A stretch of DNA of 64,000 bases from Burkholderia pyrrocinia. GTDB taxonomy: Bacteria; Pseudomonadota; Gammaproteobacteria; Burkholderiales; Burkholderiaceae. Positions 37,409-46,633 of this stretch are shown in pieces; the stretch's first letter is position 1; every line of letters starts with the position of its first letter. The stretch is taken from contig NZ_CP070978.1 of NCBI RefSeq assembly GCF_018417535.1, forward strand, positions 2,418,001-2,482,000, written 5' to 3'. The translations under genes were made by a program, and so were the position numbers. The notes beneath the pieces were generated by a model. It did no database searches. It was not told where the DNA came from and was given only the letters and a program-made list of their open reading frames with translations.

Positions 37409-38413
37409 TCAGGCCGCGCCGGCCGGCGTCGGCGCGTGTTCCGCGATCAGGCGTCCGGCCTTCAGCGCGTCCCACAGCGCGGCCGGAATCGGCGCCGACG
37501 CGAGCCGCAGGTTCTCGTCGATGCGATCGGGCCGGCTCGCGCCGGGGATCACGGCCGCGACGGCCGGGTGCGCGAGCGAGAACTGCAGCGCCACCGCGCG
37601 GACGTCGACACCGAACCGTTCGCTGATCTGCCGGATGCGCGCGACGCGATCGAGCATTGCCTGCGTCGCCGGCTGATACTCGAAGTGGGTGCCGCCGGCG
37701 AGCACGCCGGAGTTGTACGGACCGCCGACGATGATGCCGAGCCCGCGTGCGGCGCTTTCCGGCATTAGCCGTTCGAGCGCGCCCGCATGGTCGAGCAGCG
37801 TGTAGCGGCCGGCCAGCAGGAAGCCGTCGGGATCCGAGCGTTCGAGTGCGAGCTCGCACGGTTCGATCCGGTTCACGCCGAGGCCCCAGCCCTTGATGAC
37901 CTTCTCGTCGCGCAGCCGCGTGAGCGCCCTGGCCGCGCCCGACATCGCGACGTCGAACACGTCGAGCCAGCGCTCGCCGTGGAAGTCGATGGCCGGATCG
38001 TGGATCCACACGGTGTCGAGCCGGTCGGTGCGCAGCCGCTCGAGGCTCGCTTCGATCGAGCGCAGCGTGCCGTCCTCGGTGTAGTCGTAGACGATCTTGT
38101 TCGGCAGGCCATGGCGGAACAGGCCGCCCTTTTCGCCGAGATCGCGTTGCGACGCATCCTCGTGTTCGTCGAGGACCAGCCGGCCGACCTTGGTGCCGAG
38201 CGAATATTCGTCGCGCGGACGGCCGGCGAGCGCTTCGCCGACGCGCAGCTCGGCGAGGCCGGCGCCATACAGCGGTGCCGCGTCGAAGTAGCGGATACCG
38301 CTTTCCCAGGCCGCATCGACCGTGGCCAGTGCTTCCTCGTTCGGGATGTCCCGATACATGTTGCCCAGCGGCGCAGTGCCGAAACCCAGGCGGGAAGGGA
38401 GCGTGATTCTCAT
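37409..38413 (-). CDS. Aldo/keto reductase (D-threo-aldose dehydrogenase-like)
   Basis: A 334-residue TIM-barrel NAD(P)H oxidoreductase. N-terminal LGFGTAPLGNMYRD, catalytic Asp/Tyr region YFDAAPLYGAGLAELRVG, VWIHDPAID with the active-site His, and C-terminal AVIPGASRPDRIDENL for cofactor binding. It resembles D-threo-aldose 1-dehydrogenase/pyridoxal dehydrogenase-type enzymes. AGGAG precedes ATG 38413. It is the last gene of a leftward oxidoreductase operon, 20 bases after the Old Yellow Enzyme stop. Confidence 0.87.
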   Translation of the reverse strand: MRITLPSRLGFGTAPLGNMYRDIPNEEALATVDAAWESGIRYFDAAPLYGAGLAELRVGEALAGRPRDEYSLGTKVGRLVLDEHEDASQRDLGEKGGLFRHGLPNKIVYDYTEDGTLRSIEASLERLRTDRLDTVWIHDPAIDFHGERWLDVFDVAMSGAARALTRLRDEKVIKGWGLGVNRIEPCELALERSDPDGFLLAGRYTLLDHAGALERLMPESAARGLGIIVGGPYNSGVLAGGTHFEYQPATQAMLDRVARIRQISERFGVDVRAVALQFSLAHPAVAAVIPGASRPDRIDENLRLASAPIPAALWDALKAGRLIAEHAPTPAGAA

Positions 38414-38433
38414 GTCGGACTCCTGTGGATCGT

Positions 38434-39549
38434 TCACGCCGCGGCTTGCGCGAGCGTCGGATAGTCGGTCAGGCCCTGTGCGCCGCCGCCGAACAGCGTG
38501 TTGCGGTCGTGCGGCGTGAGCACGGCGCCGGAGCGCAGGCGCTCGGGCAGGTCGGGGTTCGCGACGAACGGGCGGCCGAATGCGATGAGGTCGGCCCAGC
38601 CCGCGGCGATCGCTTCGCGTGCGCGTTCCGCTGTGTAAGCGCCGGCATAGATCAGCACGCCCGGGTACGCGGCGCGCAGTTGCTGCTTGAATGCGACCGG
38701 CATCAGCGGCGCGTCGTCCCAGTCGGCTTCCGCGATGTGCAGGTAACCGACGCCGAGTTCGCCGAGCAGCGTCGCGGCGGCGAGGTAGGTCGTTTCCGGA
38801 TCGTCGTCGACGCAGCCGTTCAGTGTGGTCAGCGGCGCGAGGCGGATGCCGACGCGCGACGCGTCGCCGGTGCCTTCGATCAGCGCCTGCGTGACTTCGC
38901 GCAGGAAGCGCAGCCGGTTTTCCAGCGAGCCGCCGTAGGTGTCGGTGCGCGTGTTCGCGTTCGAGTCGATGAACTGGTTCACGAGATAGCCGTTCGCGCC
39001 ATGCAGCTCGACGCCGTCGAAACCGGCCTCGATCGCGTGGCGCGCGGCGGCGCGGTACTGATCGACGATCTCGCGGATCTCGTCGATCGTCAGTGCGCGC
39101 GGCTCGGACGCCTGTACGAAGCCAGGCGTGCTGCCGTCCTCACTGGCGACGAACACGTTCACGCCCTTCGCCTGGATCGGCGACGACGACACGGGTTGCC
39201 GGCCGCCGAGCAGGCTCGTGTGGCTGAGCCGGCCGACGTGCCACAGCTGCGCGAAGATGCGGCCGTGCGCGGCATGCACGGCGTCCGTCACCTTGCGCCA
39301 GCCGGCGACCTGCGACGGCGTGTGGATGCCGGGCGTCCATGCGTAGCCCTTGCCGAGCGGCGCGATATACGTGCCTTCGCTGACGATCAGGCCCGCGCTC
39401 GCGCGCTGCGCGTAATACGCGGCCATCAGTTCGTTGGCTTCGTCGCCGGGCTGGCTCGCGCGCGAACGCGTCATCGGCGGCATCACGATGCGGTTCGGCA
39501 GCGTCAGCGTACCGAGTCGCAGCGGTTGGAAAAGCGGGTCCTGGGTCAC
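38434..39549 (-). CDS. Old Yellow Enzyme-family alkene reductase (NemA-like)
   Basis: A 371-residue FMN oxidoreductase that reduces activated C=C bonds (N-ethylmaleimide, enones) with NADPH. Diagnostic parts: NRIVMPPMTRSRA (FMN site), FAQLWHVGRLSHTSLL, the catalytic His/Asn pair in LHGANGYLVNQFIDSNANTRTDTYGGSLENR (named in part), and LIAFGRPFVANPDLPERL. It sits between two aldo/keto reductases, a grouping expected for carbonyl and quinone detoxification. Confidence 0.92.
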   Translation of the reverse strand: MTQDPLFQPLRLGTLTLPNRIVMPPMTRSRASQPGDEANELMAAYYAQRASAGLIVSEGTYIAPLGKGYAWTPGIHTPSQVAGWRKVTDAVHAAHGRIFAQLWHVGRLSHTSLLGGRQPVSSSPIQAKGVNVFVASEDGSTPGFVQASEPRALTIDEIREIVDQYRAAARHAIEAGFDGVELHGANGYLVNQFIDSNANTRTDTYGGSLENRLRFLREVTQALIEGTGDASRVGIRLAPLTTLNGCVDDDPETTYLAAATLLGELGVGYLHIAEADWDDAPLMPVAFKQQLRAAYPGVLIYAGAYTAERAREAIAAGWADLIAFGRPFVANPDLPERLRSGAVLTPHDRNTLFGGGAQGLTDYPTLAQAAA

Positions 39550-39618
39550 GATGATGTCCTGTCGGTGCCGCGGCCGGCTGGCCGCGGACGGGTCAAATGT
39601 CGAATGGCGGGCGGCGCG

Positions 39619-40425
39619 TCAGTCCCACGTCGGCGCGAGGCCGGCCGGGTCGACTTCGCGGCTGTTGCGTTCGAGCGCGGCGATCTGCGCCATGTCTTCG
39701 TCGGTCAGGCGCAGCGTCTGCGCGAGCAGGTTGCTCGCGAGGTTCTCGCGCTTCGTCGACGACGGAATCACCGAGTAGCCGAGCTGCAGCGCCCACGCGA
39801 GTGCGACCTGTGCGGGCGTCGCGTCATGACGTTGCGCGATCGCGCCGATCACCGGGTCGTCGAGCACCTTGCCGTACGCGAGCGTCATGTACGACGTCAC
39901 GTGGATGCCTTCGCGGTTCAGGAACTCGACGAGCTTGCGGTTCTGCAGGTATGGGCTCAGTTCGATCTGGTTCGTTGCGATCGCCTCCTTGCCGACGGCC
40001 GCGATCGCTTCCTTCGTCAGTTCGATGTTGAAGTTCGAGATGCCGATCCGGCGCGTGAGGCCCTTTGCTTTCGCATCGGCGAGCGCGGTCATGAACGTGT
40101 CGAGCGCGACGCCGTTGTCCGGGGCCGGCCAGTGGATCAGCGTCAGGTCGACATGGTCGGTGCGCAGCTTGCGCAGGCTTTCTTCGAGGCTCGGCACGAG
40201 CTTGTCCGGCGCGTGGTTGTCGACCCAGATCTTCGTCGTGAGGAACAGGTCTTCGCGGCGCACGCCCGATGCGGCGATCGCTTCGCCGACTTCGGCTTCG
40301 TTGCCGTAGATCTGCGCGGTGTCGATCGCGCGGTAACCGACTTCGAGGCCGTTGCGGACCGAGTCGATGACGACCTGGCCTTGCAGGCGGAAGGTACCGA
40401 GGCCGAATGCGGGAATCTTGCTCAT
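39619..40425 (-). CDS. dkgB: Aldo/keto reductase (2,5-diketo-D-gluconate reductase B-like)
   Basis: A 268-residue aldo/keto reductase of the DkgB/methylglyoxal reductase type. The catalytic tetrad is visible: Asp and Tyr in [15 protein letters not shown], Lys in [11 protein letters not shown], His in [10 protein letters not shown]. The C-terminal cofactor segment is [29 protein letters not shown] precedes ATG 40425. It is the first gene of the leftward operon; an AT-rich inverted repeat lies upstream at 40516-40538. Confidence 0.88.
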   Translation of the reverse strand: MSKIPAFGLGTFRLQGQVVIDSVRNGLEVGYRAIDTAQIYGNEAEVGEAIAASGVRREDLFLTTKIWVDNHAPDKLVPSLEESLRKLRTDHVDLTLIHWPAPDNGVALDTFMTALADAKAKGLTRRIGISNFNIELTKEAIAAVGKEAIATNQIELSPYLQNRKLVEFLNREGIHVTSYMTLAYGKVLDDPVIGAIAQRHDATPAQVALAWALQLGYSVIPSSTKRENLASNLLAQTLRLTDEDMAQIAALERNSREVDPAGLAPTWD

Positions 40426-40515
40426 CGTGTGCTCCTGGGAGAAGGGGAACCGTTGCGGTATGCGAGTCATTCTGGCGCTTGAGACTGATGAGATAAACGC
40501 CTTTAGGGGTCAAAA

Positions 40516-40538
40516 ATATTTGATTTAAATTCAAATAT
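40516..40538. promoter_or_regulatory. AT-rich inverted repeat at promoter of the oxidoreductase operon
   Basis: ATATTTGA and TCAAATAT arms around TTTAAAT. It lies 91 bases before the dkgB-like start and contains TTTGATTT, the same half-element as the palindrome at the lysR start (43183-43197). Confidence 0.55.
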
Positions 40539-40576
40539 CGGTCGTGAACCGGGCCCGCCGCGAGCCGTTGCCGGCC

Positions 40577-41527
40577 TTATGCGACGTGCGTTCGCGCACT
40601 CGCATTCGCGTGGAACGCCGGCAGCACATCCGAGGCGATCTCGGCCATCGTCTCGTCGAGCGGACGGCGGTTGCGGCGGAAATGCAGGCCGATGTGCCGC
40701 ACGCCGGCGTCGCGCATCGCCGCGAGTTCTTCGGTCAGCGCGATGCGTCCCGCGCGGGCGCCGAAGCGGTGCCGCTGCAGCGGTTCGTGCGGGTCTTCCG
40801 CGAGGTCGAGGTGGATGAAGCTCACGTACGGCTTGTCGCCGGCCACCGCGCGCCAGTTCGCGGCGCGCTGCGCGTGGTCGGCCGGCGTGCCCGGATATGC
40901 GAGGCAGCCGTCCATGTGCTCGCCGATCCACGCGGGCGTCTGCTGCGCGAGACCCGCGACGAGCAGCGGCACCGGCGAACGGGCGGCGGGCAGCACGTCG
41001 AGGCCGGGCGGCAGGTGAGCGCGCGCGCCGTCGCGCAGCAGCGCGATCTGGTCGCGGAAATTCGCGCCACGCGATGCGAAGTCGCGGCCGAACAGCGGAT
41101 ATTCGACGGGCCGGTCGCCGCTCGCGACGCCGAGCAGCAGTCGGCCGCCGCTCAGTTCCTGGATCGTTGCGGCCGATTTCAGCGTCAGCAGCGGTTCGCG
41201 CAGCGGCAGCACGACGGCCGCCGTGCCGAGCAGGATGTCGCGCGTGATGCCGGCGAGGTAGCCGAGATACGAGAACGTTTCGAACACCTGCGCGGCGTCG
41301 CCGAACGACGGGTCGTACACGGGCACGTCGCGCACCCAGAGCGCGCGGAAGCCGAGCGTGTCGGCCAGTTGCGCGAGTTCCGCGTGGATTTCCAGGTCGG
41401 GCACGCCGGGGCGGCGGCCGTCATGCCGGCGCTTCGCGTCGCCGGCCGGCGACCAGTCGTTGTCGAGCGGCAGTTCGATGCCGACGCTGAAGCCGCCGTC
41501 GGCGAGTGTGTCGAGTGAAGTGGACAT
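40577..41527 (-). CDS. LLM-class flavin-dependent oxidoreductase (luciferase-like)
   Basis: A 316-residue bacterial-luciferase-family monooxygenase with the opening GGFSVGIELPLDNDW and the barrel segments DTLGFRALWVRDVPVYDP, ILLGTAAVVLPLREPLLTLKSAATIQELSGGRLLLGVASGD (named in part) and MRDAGVRHIGLHFR. FMNH2 or F420-type cofactor use is expected. It follows the MoaF-like gene by 13 bases. The substrate is unknown. Confidence 0.87.
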   Translation of the reverse strand: MSTSLDTLADGGFSVGIELPLDNDWSPAGDAKRRHDGRRPGVPDLEIHAELAQLADTLGFRALWVRDVPVYDPSFGDAAQVFETFSYLGYLAGITRDILLGTAAVVLPLREPLLTLKSAATIQELSGGRLLLGVASGDRPVEYPLFGRDFASRGANFRDQIALLRDGARAHLPPGLDVLPAARSPVPLLVAGLAQQTPAWIGEHMDGCLAYPGTPADHAQRAANWRAVAGDKPYVSFIHLDLAEDPHEPLQRHRFGARAGRIALTEELAAMRDAGVRHIGLHFRRNRRPLDETMAEIASDVLPAFHANASARTHVA

Positions 41528-41540
41528 GGTCGGGCTCCGG

Positions 41541-41864
41541 TCAGACCGCGCGCAGGCTGCCTTCCAGCCGGTAGAAATCGAGCGACGACGCGGTGAAGAA
41601 CGAGCGCGACGTGCCGGCGGAAAAATCGTCGATATGTACGACCGTCGCGCGGTCGGCTTCCTGCCACGAGATCGCGTAGGTCTCGCCGGCGATGTGCTGC
41701 CACGTGCACGCGACTTCGCCCTTCGCGCCGGCGTATGCGCCTTCGATGATCTCGTAGCGTATGTGGCGGCCGTCCTCGTCGTACGCGTTGAGCGCGGTGA
41801 GGCCGTCGTAACGGACTTCGAATGTCTGGCCGGCGAACGGCGGACGCTGGGTCGATGCGTGCAT
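41541..41864 (-). CDS. MoaF-like protein
   Basis: A 107-residue beta-rich protein: FAGQTFEVRYDGLTALNAYDEDGRHIRYEIIEGAYAGAKGEV, then YAISWQEADRATVVHIDDF and SFFTASSLDFYRLEGSL, the MoaF/lipocalin-like pattern. MoaF was named from a monoamine-regulated operon and its activity is unknown. ATG 41864 has AGGAG 9 bases upstream; an upstream ATG at 41882 overlaps it. Confidence 0.8.
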   Translation of the reverse strand: MHASTQRPPFAGQTFEVRYDGLTALNAYDEDGRHIRYEIIEGAYAGAKGEVACTWQHIAGETYAISWQEADRATVVHIDDFSAGTSRSFFTASSLDFYRLEGSLRAV

Positions 41865-41895
41865 GCTGATCAGCTCCTGCAAAAAAGTGTGACGT

Positions 41896-43098
41896 TCAAT
41901 GGGCGAGTTCGACGGGTTCTGCCGTGCGTTCCGGCAGCCCGTGGTGGCGGTCGAGACGGCCGCTCAGTGCGGTGAGCGCGAACGCACCGAGCGTGACGAT
42001 GGCGGCGATCCACGGCGTATGGCCGAGGCCGACGTTCGCGACGATCAGGCCGCCGAGCGACGAGCCGCCGGCGACGCCGAGGTTGAACGCGGCGATGTTG
42101 AAGCCCGATGCGACGTCGGTGGCGTCCGGCGCGAAGTGGCGCGCCTGCTTGACGACATACACCTGCAGCCCCGGCACGTTGCCGAACGCGACCGCGCCCC
42201 ACGCGAGCATCGTCAGCACCGCGAGCCATTTGACGTGGATCGTGAAGGTCAGCGCGAGCAGCACGATCGCGAGCAGCAGGAAGATCCGCTTGAGTGCCTT
42301 CACGGGGCCGACGGCGTCCGCGAGCTTGCCGCCCCACACGTTGCCGAACGCGACCGACACGCCATAGCCGACGAGTACGAGGCTGACCTGCGACGGCGTG
42401 AAGCCGGCGATCTGTTCGAGCAGCGGCGCCATGTACGTGAACGCGATCAGCGAGCCGCCGTAACCGACGGCCGTCATCGCATAGACGAGCAGCAGGCGCG
42501 GCTCTCCGAGCACGCGGAGCTGGCGGGCGAGCGGCGCCGGCGGCGTTTGCGGCAGCCCGCGCGGCACGAATGCGACCGCGCCAAGGAACGCGACGAGGCC
42601 GAACAGCGCGACGATCAGGAACGTCGCGCGCCAGCCGAAGTGCTGGCCGATGAAGGTGCCGAGCGGAATGCCCGCGACGAACGCGACGGTCATCCCGCTG
42701 AACATCGTCGCGATCGCGCTGGCGGCCTTGTCCTTCGGCACGAGCGTGGTCGCGATGATCGAACCGACCGAGAAGAACACGCCGTGCGCGAGGCCGGTGA
42801 GGATGCGCGCGACGACCAGCGATTCGTAGCTCGGCGCCTGCCATGCGACGAGGTTGCCGACGGTGAAGAGCGCCATCAGCGCGGCGAGCAGCGTCTTGCG
42901 CGGCACGCGGCCGGTGAGCGCGGTGAGGAGCGGCGCGCCGATGGCGACGCTCAGCGCGTACAGGCTGACGAGCAGGCCGGCCGACGGCAGGCTGACGCCG
43001 AGGTCGGCGCCGATCGTCGGAATCAGCCCGACGATCACGAATTCGGTCGTGCCGATGGCAAAGGCGCTGATGGTCAGCGCAAGCAGGGCGAGTGGCAT
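41896..43098 (-). CDS. MFS drug/metabolite exporter (DHA1/AraJ-like)
   Basis: A 400-residue 12-helix major facilitator. It starts with PLALLALTISAFAIGTTEFVIVGLIPTIGADLGVSLPSAGLL, the usual first helix of AraJ/YdhP-type DHA1 exporters, and carries the motif GRVPRKTLLAALMALFTVGN between helices 2 and 3. It is the first gene of a leftward unit with the MoaF-like and LLM genes and is divergent from the LysR at 43200. Confidence 0.9.
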   Translation of the reverse strand: MPLALLALTISAFAIGTTEFVIVGLIPTIGADLGVSLPSAGLLVSLYALSVAIGAPLLTALTGRVPRKTLLAALMALFTVGNLVAWQAPSYESLVVARILTGLAHGVFFSVGSIIATTLVPKDKAASAIATMFSGMTVAFVAGIPLGTFIGQHFGWRATFLIVALFGLVAFLGAVAFVPRGLPQTPPAPLARQLRVLGEPRLLLVYAMTAVGYGGSLIAFTYMAPLLEQIAGFTPSQVSLVLVGYGVSVAFGNVWGGKLADAVGPVKALKRIFLLLAIVLLALTFTIHVKWLAVLTMLAWGAVAFGNVPGLQVYVVKQARHFAPDATDVASGFNIAAFNLGVAGGSSLGGLIVANVGLGHTPWIAAIVTLGAFALTALSGRLDRHHGLPERTAEPVELAH

Positions 43099-43182
43099 GG
43101 TGGGATCCGGGTTCCAGTAAGGATGGATCGCAGTGTGCCGCCTTTACTTTTGCGGAAAAACTGGTCTATAAACCAAATTGTT

Positions 43183-43197
43183 TTGATTTCAAATCAA
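43183..43197. promoter_or_regulatory. Palindrome at lysR start in oxidoreductase cluster
   Basis: TTGATTT-C-AAATCAA is perfect and ends two bases before the lysR ATG, so protein binding here could block both lysR translation and transcription. A related half-site lies at 40516-40538. Confidence 0.55.
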
Positions 43198-43199
43198 CA

Positions 43200-44141
43200 A
43201 TGAAGATCACGCTCGACGAACTCCAGGCCTTTGCAGCCGTGGTCGACACCGGTTCGATCACCGCTGCGGCCCAGCAGCTCGACCTCACGGTTTCGGCCGC
43301 CAGCCGCACGCTCGCGCGGCTCGAGGAGAAGCTGAAGACCACGCTGCTGCGCCGGACCACGCGGCGGCTCGAACTGACCGAGGAAGGGCGCGCGTTCCTG
43401 CAGGATGCGCGCGCGATCATCGAATCGGTCGAGAACGCGGAAGAGCAGATGCTCGCGCGCCGCGAGATGCCGTCGGGGCGCCTGCGCGTCGACGCCGCGA
43501 CGCCGTTCATGCTGCACGTGATCGTGCCGCTCGTGCGCGGCTATCGCGAACGCTTCCCGAAGGTCGAACTGGAGCTGAACAGCAACGAAGGGATCATCGA
43601 CCTGCTGGAGCGGCGCACCGACGTCGCGATCCGGATCGGCCGGTTGAAGGATTCGACGCTGCACAGCCGGCGCATCGGCAACAGCCGGCTGCGCATCCTC
43701 GCGAGCCCCGCGTATGTCGAAGCGCATGGCCAGCCGCGCAAGGTCGAGGATCTCGACAAGCACACGCTGCTTGGCTTCACGCAGCCCGAATCGCTGAACG
43801 TGTGGCCGATCCTCGGCACCGACGGCGAGCCGTGCCGCATCGAGCCGGGCATCTGGTCGTCGAGCGGCGAGACGCTGCGGCAGCTTGCGCTGGACGGCGC
43901 GGGCATCGTCTGCCTGTCGGATTTCATGACCGCGCAGGATCGCGAAGCGGGGCGGCTCGTGCAGGTGCTCGCGCGCCAGACGCTCGACGTCGAGCAGCCG
44001 ATCCATGCGGTGTACTACCGCAATACCGCGATTTCGTCGCGGATCGCGTCGTTCGTCGATTACATGATCGAGGTGCTGGGCGGCGGCAGTGGCAACGATG
44101 TGCCGGCGCGGCGCAAGGCCGCGTGGCTGGAACCGCGGTAG
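43200..44141 (+). CDS. LysR-type regulator of the oxidoreductase/MFS cluster
   Basis: A 313-residue LysR protein of the CrgA/DhcR branch: HTH TGSITAAAQQLDLTVSAASRTLARLEEKLKTTLLRRTTRRLELTEEG (residues ~15-60, named in part), then an effector domain with RRTDVAIRIGRLKDSTLHSRRI. ATG 43200 is the natural LysR N-terminus. It is divergent from the MFS exporter gene with ~100 bases between. Quinones or electrophiles are plausible inducers. Confidence 0.88.
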   Translation: MKITLDELQAFAAVVDTGSITAAAQQLDLTVSAASRTLARLEEKLKTTLLRRTTRRLELTEEGRAFLQDARAIIESVENAEEQMLARREMPSGRLRVDAATPFMLHVIVPLVRGYRERFPKVELELNSNEGIIDLLERRTDVAIRIGRLKDSTLHSRRIGNSRLRILASPAYVEAHGQPRKVEDLDKHTLLGFTQPESLNVWPILGTDGEPCRIEPGIWSSSGETLRQLALDGAGIVCLSDFMTAQDREAGRLVQVLARQTLDVEQPIHAVYYRNTAISSRIASFVDYMIEVLGGGSGNDVPARRKAAWLEPR

Positions 44142-44195
44142 CGGCGGCGGGTGGTTTGCGGGGGAAGGCGGGGCGGGCACACGCCCCGATGGGCG

Positions 44196-44220
44196 CGGCG
44201 TGCCGTGTGGCGGCACGCCG
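44196..44220. terminator. Hairpin between convergent lysR and zwf
   Basis: A perfect 10-bp stem (CGGCGTGCCG/CGGCACGCCG) with a 5-base loop, between the two stop codons. It has no T run. Confidence 0.5.
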
Positions 44221-44231
44221 TCGTGCTGCGA

Positions 44232-45707
44232 TTACGCCTCTTCGGACCAGGACATGCCGTCGCGCGCGAGCAGCGCAGACGAGGCCGCCGGCCCGAACGT
44301 GCCGGCCGTGTACAGGCGCGGCCGGTCGCCGAGCTGCTTCCAGCCGTCGAGGATCGGCTCGACCCACGACCATGCGGCTTCGAGCTCGTCGCGGCGCATG
44401 AAGTGCGTGAGGCGGCCGCGGATCACGTCGATCAGCAGCCGTTCGTACGCTTCCGCGCGCCGCTCCGGAATCGCCTGCTGCAGGTCGAGGTTCAGGCTCA
44501 CGGGCACCATGTTCATGCCGCTGCCCGGTTCCTTCGCGAGCATCTGCAGCTGGATCGACTCTTCCGGCTGGAGCTGGATCACGAGGCGGTTGCCGTAATG
44601 GCGCGGGCCGGTCGGGATGATCGAGAACGGCATGTCCGCGAACTCGATCACGATTTCCGACTGGCGGCGCTGCAGCCGCTTGCCCGTGCGCAGGAAGAAC
44701 GGCACGTTCGCCCAGCGCCAGTTGTTGATGTGCGCGCGCAGCGCGACGAAGGTTTCCGCGCGGCTGTCCGCCGGCACGTTGTCTTCCTCGAGATAGCCCT
44801 TGACCGGCTGGCCGTCGACCGCGCCGGCCGTGTACTGGCCGCGCACCGTGTCGCGCGCGACGTCCGACACCGCCATCGGCCGCAGCGAGCGCAGCACCTT
44901 CAGCTTCTCGTCGCGCACCGCGTCCGGGTCGAGCGACACGGGCGGCTCCATCGCGACGATGCACAGCAGTTGCAGCAGGTGGTTCTGCACCATGTCGCGC
45001 AGCGCGCCCGTATGGTCGTAGAAGCCCGCGCGGCTGCCGACGCCGACCGTTTCCGCGACCGTGATCTGCACGCTGCGGATGTTCGGCGCCTGCCACAGCG
45101 GCCCGAAGATCGGGTTGCCGAAGCGCAGCACCATCAGGTTCTGCACGGTTTCCTTGCCGAGATAGTGGTCGATCCGATAGATCTGCGATTCCTCGAAGTG
45201 CTTGCCGACCGCATCGTTGATCGCCTTCGCGGACGCGAGATCGTGGCCCAGCGGCTTTTCGAGGACGACGCGCGAGCGCGCGTCGACGAGGCGCGCGGCC
45301 GACAGGTTGTCGCAGATCGTCGTGAACAGCTCCGGCGACGTCGACAGGTAGAACACGCGGATCGCATCGCCGCGCGTCGCTTCGGCGAGCCGCAGGTAGT
45401 CGTCCGGCGCATTCACGTCGATCAGCACGTACTTGAACAGGTCGAGGAAACGGCTCCACGCATCGGCGTTGAACGCCTTTTCGTCGATGAACGGGCGCGA
45501 CTGCTCGTCCATGAACTTGCGATAGCCGTCGATGCCCCAGTCGCGGCGGCCGACGGCGATGATGCGCGTTTCGGGCGGAAGGTTGCAGTGCAGGTGCGCC
45601 ATGTACAGCGCGGGCAACAGCTTGCGGGCGGCCAGGTCGCCGCCGCCGCCGAAGATGATCATGTCGACGGGCCGGTCGGCCGCGGTCTGGGTAGGCTGAT
45701 TCGTCAT
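44232..45707 (-). CDS. zwf: Glucose-6-phosphate 1-dehydrogenase
   Basis: A 491-residue enzyme that converts glucose-6-phosphate to 6-phosphogluconolactone, feeding the pentose phosphate and Entner-Doudoroff routes with NADPH. The N-terminal dinucleotide fold is DMIIFGGGGDLAARKLLPALY, the active-site signature RIDHYLGKETVQNLMVLRFGN, and the C-terminal part EAYERLLIDVIRGRLTHFMRRDELEAAW. It stands alone here; pgl and edd are not adjacent. Confidence 0.96.
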   Translation of the reverse strand: MTNQPTQTAADRPVDMIIFGGGGDLAARKLLPALYMAHLHCNLPPETRIIAVGRRDWGIDGYRKFMDEQSRPFIDEKAFNADAWSRFLDLFKYVLIDVNAPDDYLRLAEATRGDAIRVFYLSTSPELFTTICDNLSAARLVDARSRVVLEKPLGHDLASAKAINDAVGKHFEESQIYRIDHYLGKETVQNLMVLRFGNPIFGPLWQAPNIRSVQITVAETVGVGSRAGFYDHTGALRDMVQNHLLQLLCIVAMEPPVSLDPDAVRDEKLKVLRSLRPMAVSDVARDTVRGQYTAGAVDGQPVKGYLEEDNVPADSRAETFVALRAHINNWRWANVPFFLRTGKRLQRRQSEIVIEFADMPFSIIPTGPRHYGNRLVIQLQPEESIQLQMLAKEPGSGMNMVPVSLNLDLQQAIPERRAEAYERLLIDVIRGRLTHFMRRDELEAAWSWVEPILDGWKQLGDRPRLYTAGTFGPAASSALLARDGMSWSEEA

Positions 45708-45879
45708 GGGAGGTTCGCGGGTTGAAACGGTGAACGTGAAACGAACGTCGTGGGCATCGGGCGCCGGATGGCCGGCACCAGTACGGCAAAACGATAATAG
45801 TGCACGGTTTTGATGGATTGTGTGTGCGTTCCCCCAGATGTAACAGGGCTTGCATTCCGTCAGCAGGCTTGATTATGAT

Positions 45880-45893
45880 TGAGTGCTCACTCA
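45880..45893. promoter_or_regulatory. TetR operator at own gene
   Basis: TGAGTG-CT-CACTCA is a perfect inverted repeat ending 15 bases before the tetR start. A one-mismatch copy lies before the SDR gene at 46635-46648. Confidence 0.7.
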
Positions 45894-45908
45894 TTAAAGG
45901 AATCGAAC

Positions 45909-46487
45909 GTGGCTCGACCGCGCAGTCCCGACAAGCACGAAGCAATCCTCGCTGCCGCCGCGCGCGCGCTCGCCGAGGATGGCGCAACCGCGACGACCGC
46001 GCGCATTGCGCGGCTCGCCGGCGTGGCGGAAGGCACGGTGTTCACGTACTTCGAGACCAAGGATGCGTTGCTGAACGCGCTGTATCTGAGCCTGAAGGCC
46101 GAGATGCGCGAAGCGATGATGGCCGGGTTTCCGGAGGGTGCGCCGGTCGAGCAGGCCGTGCGGCATGCGTGGAACGGCTATGTGTCGTGGGGCGTCGCGA
46201 ATCCGGACGGGCGGCGCGCGTTGCAGCAGCTCGGCGTGAGCGGGCGCATCGACGACGCGCATCGCGCGGCCGGCGCCGCAGGCTTCGGCGGGATCAACAC
46301 GTTGCTGCGGGAGCAGGTCGCCGCGTCGAGCGGGCTGAAACCCGACGAGGCGCATGCATTTTGCGCTGCGCTGTTTATGTCGATCGCGGAAACGGCGATG
46401 GAGTCGATCGCGCGCGATCCCGCGCGGGCCGATGCGTACCGGGAAGCCGGGTTTCGTGCGCTGTGGGCTGTGCTGCACGCGGTGTGA
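45909..46487 (+). CDS. TetR-family transcriptional regulator of adjacent SDR gene
   Basis: A 192-residue TetR protein: VARPRSPDKHEAILAAAARALAEDG, then HTH ATTARIARLAGVAEGTVFTYFETKDALLNALY, and a helical ligand domain ending ADAYREAGFRALWAVLHAV. The GTG at 45909 with AAAGGA upstream is chosen. The operator at 45880-45893 implies autoregulation. Confidence 0.88.
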   Translation: MARPRSPDKHEAILAAAARALAEDGATATTARIARLAGVAEGTVFTYFETKDALLNALYLSLKAEMREAMMAGFPEGAPVEQAVRHAWNGYVSWGVANPDGRRALQQLGVSGRIDDAHRAAGAAGFGGINTLLREQVAASSGLKPDEAHAFCAALFMSIAETAMESIARDPARADAYREAGFRALWAVLHAV

Positions 46488-46633
46488 GCGTGCGGCGAAC
46501 GATGTGACGGAAGCGTTGGCCGTCGTAACGGCATAGGCGGTGCGTGCGCGGTGTGCGTGCGGTCCGACGGAAGGCAGGACGGTTTCAGGCAGGGCGAGGC
46601 GTCGTGCGAATCATCGATGCATCGTCGATATTA

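Noticed and set aside
37409..44141. Secondary-metabolite biosynthesis cluster
   Set aside because: Only reductases, a flavoprotein and an exporter are present; no synthase, carrier protein or scaffold-forming enzyme is seen.
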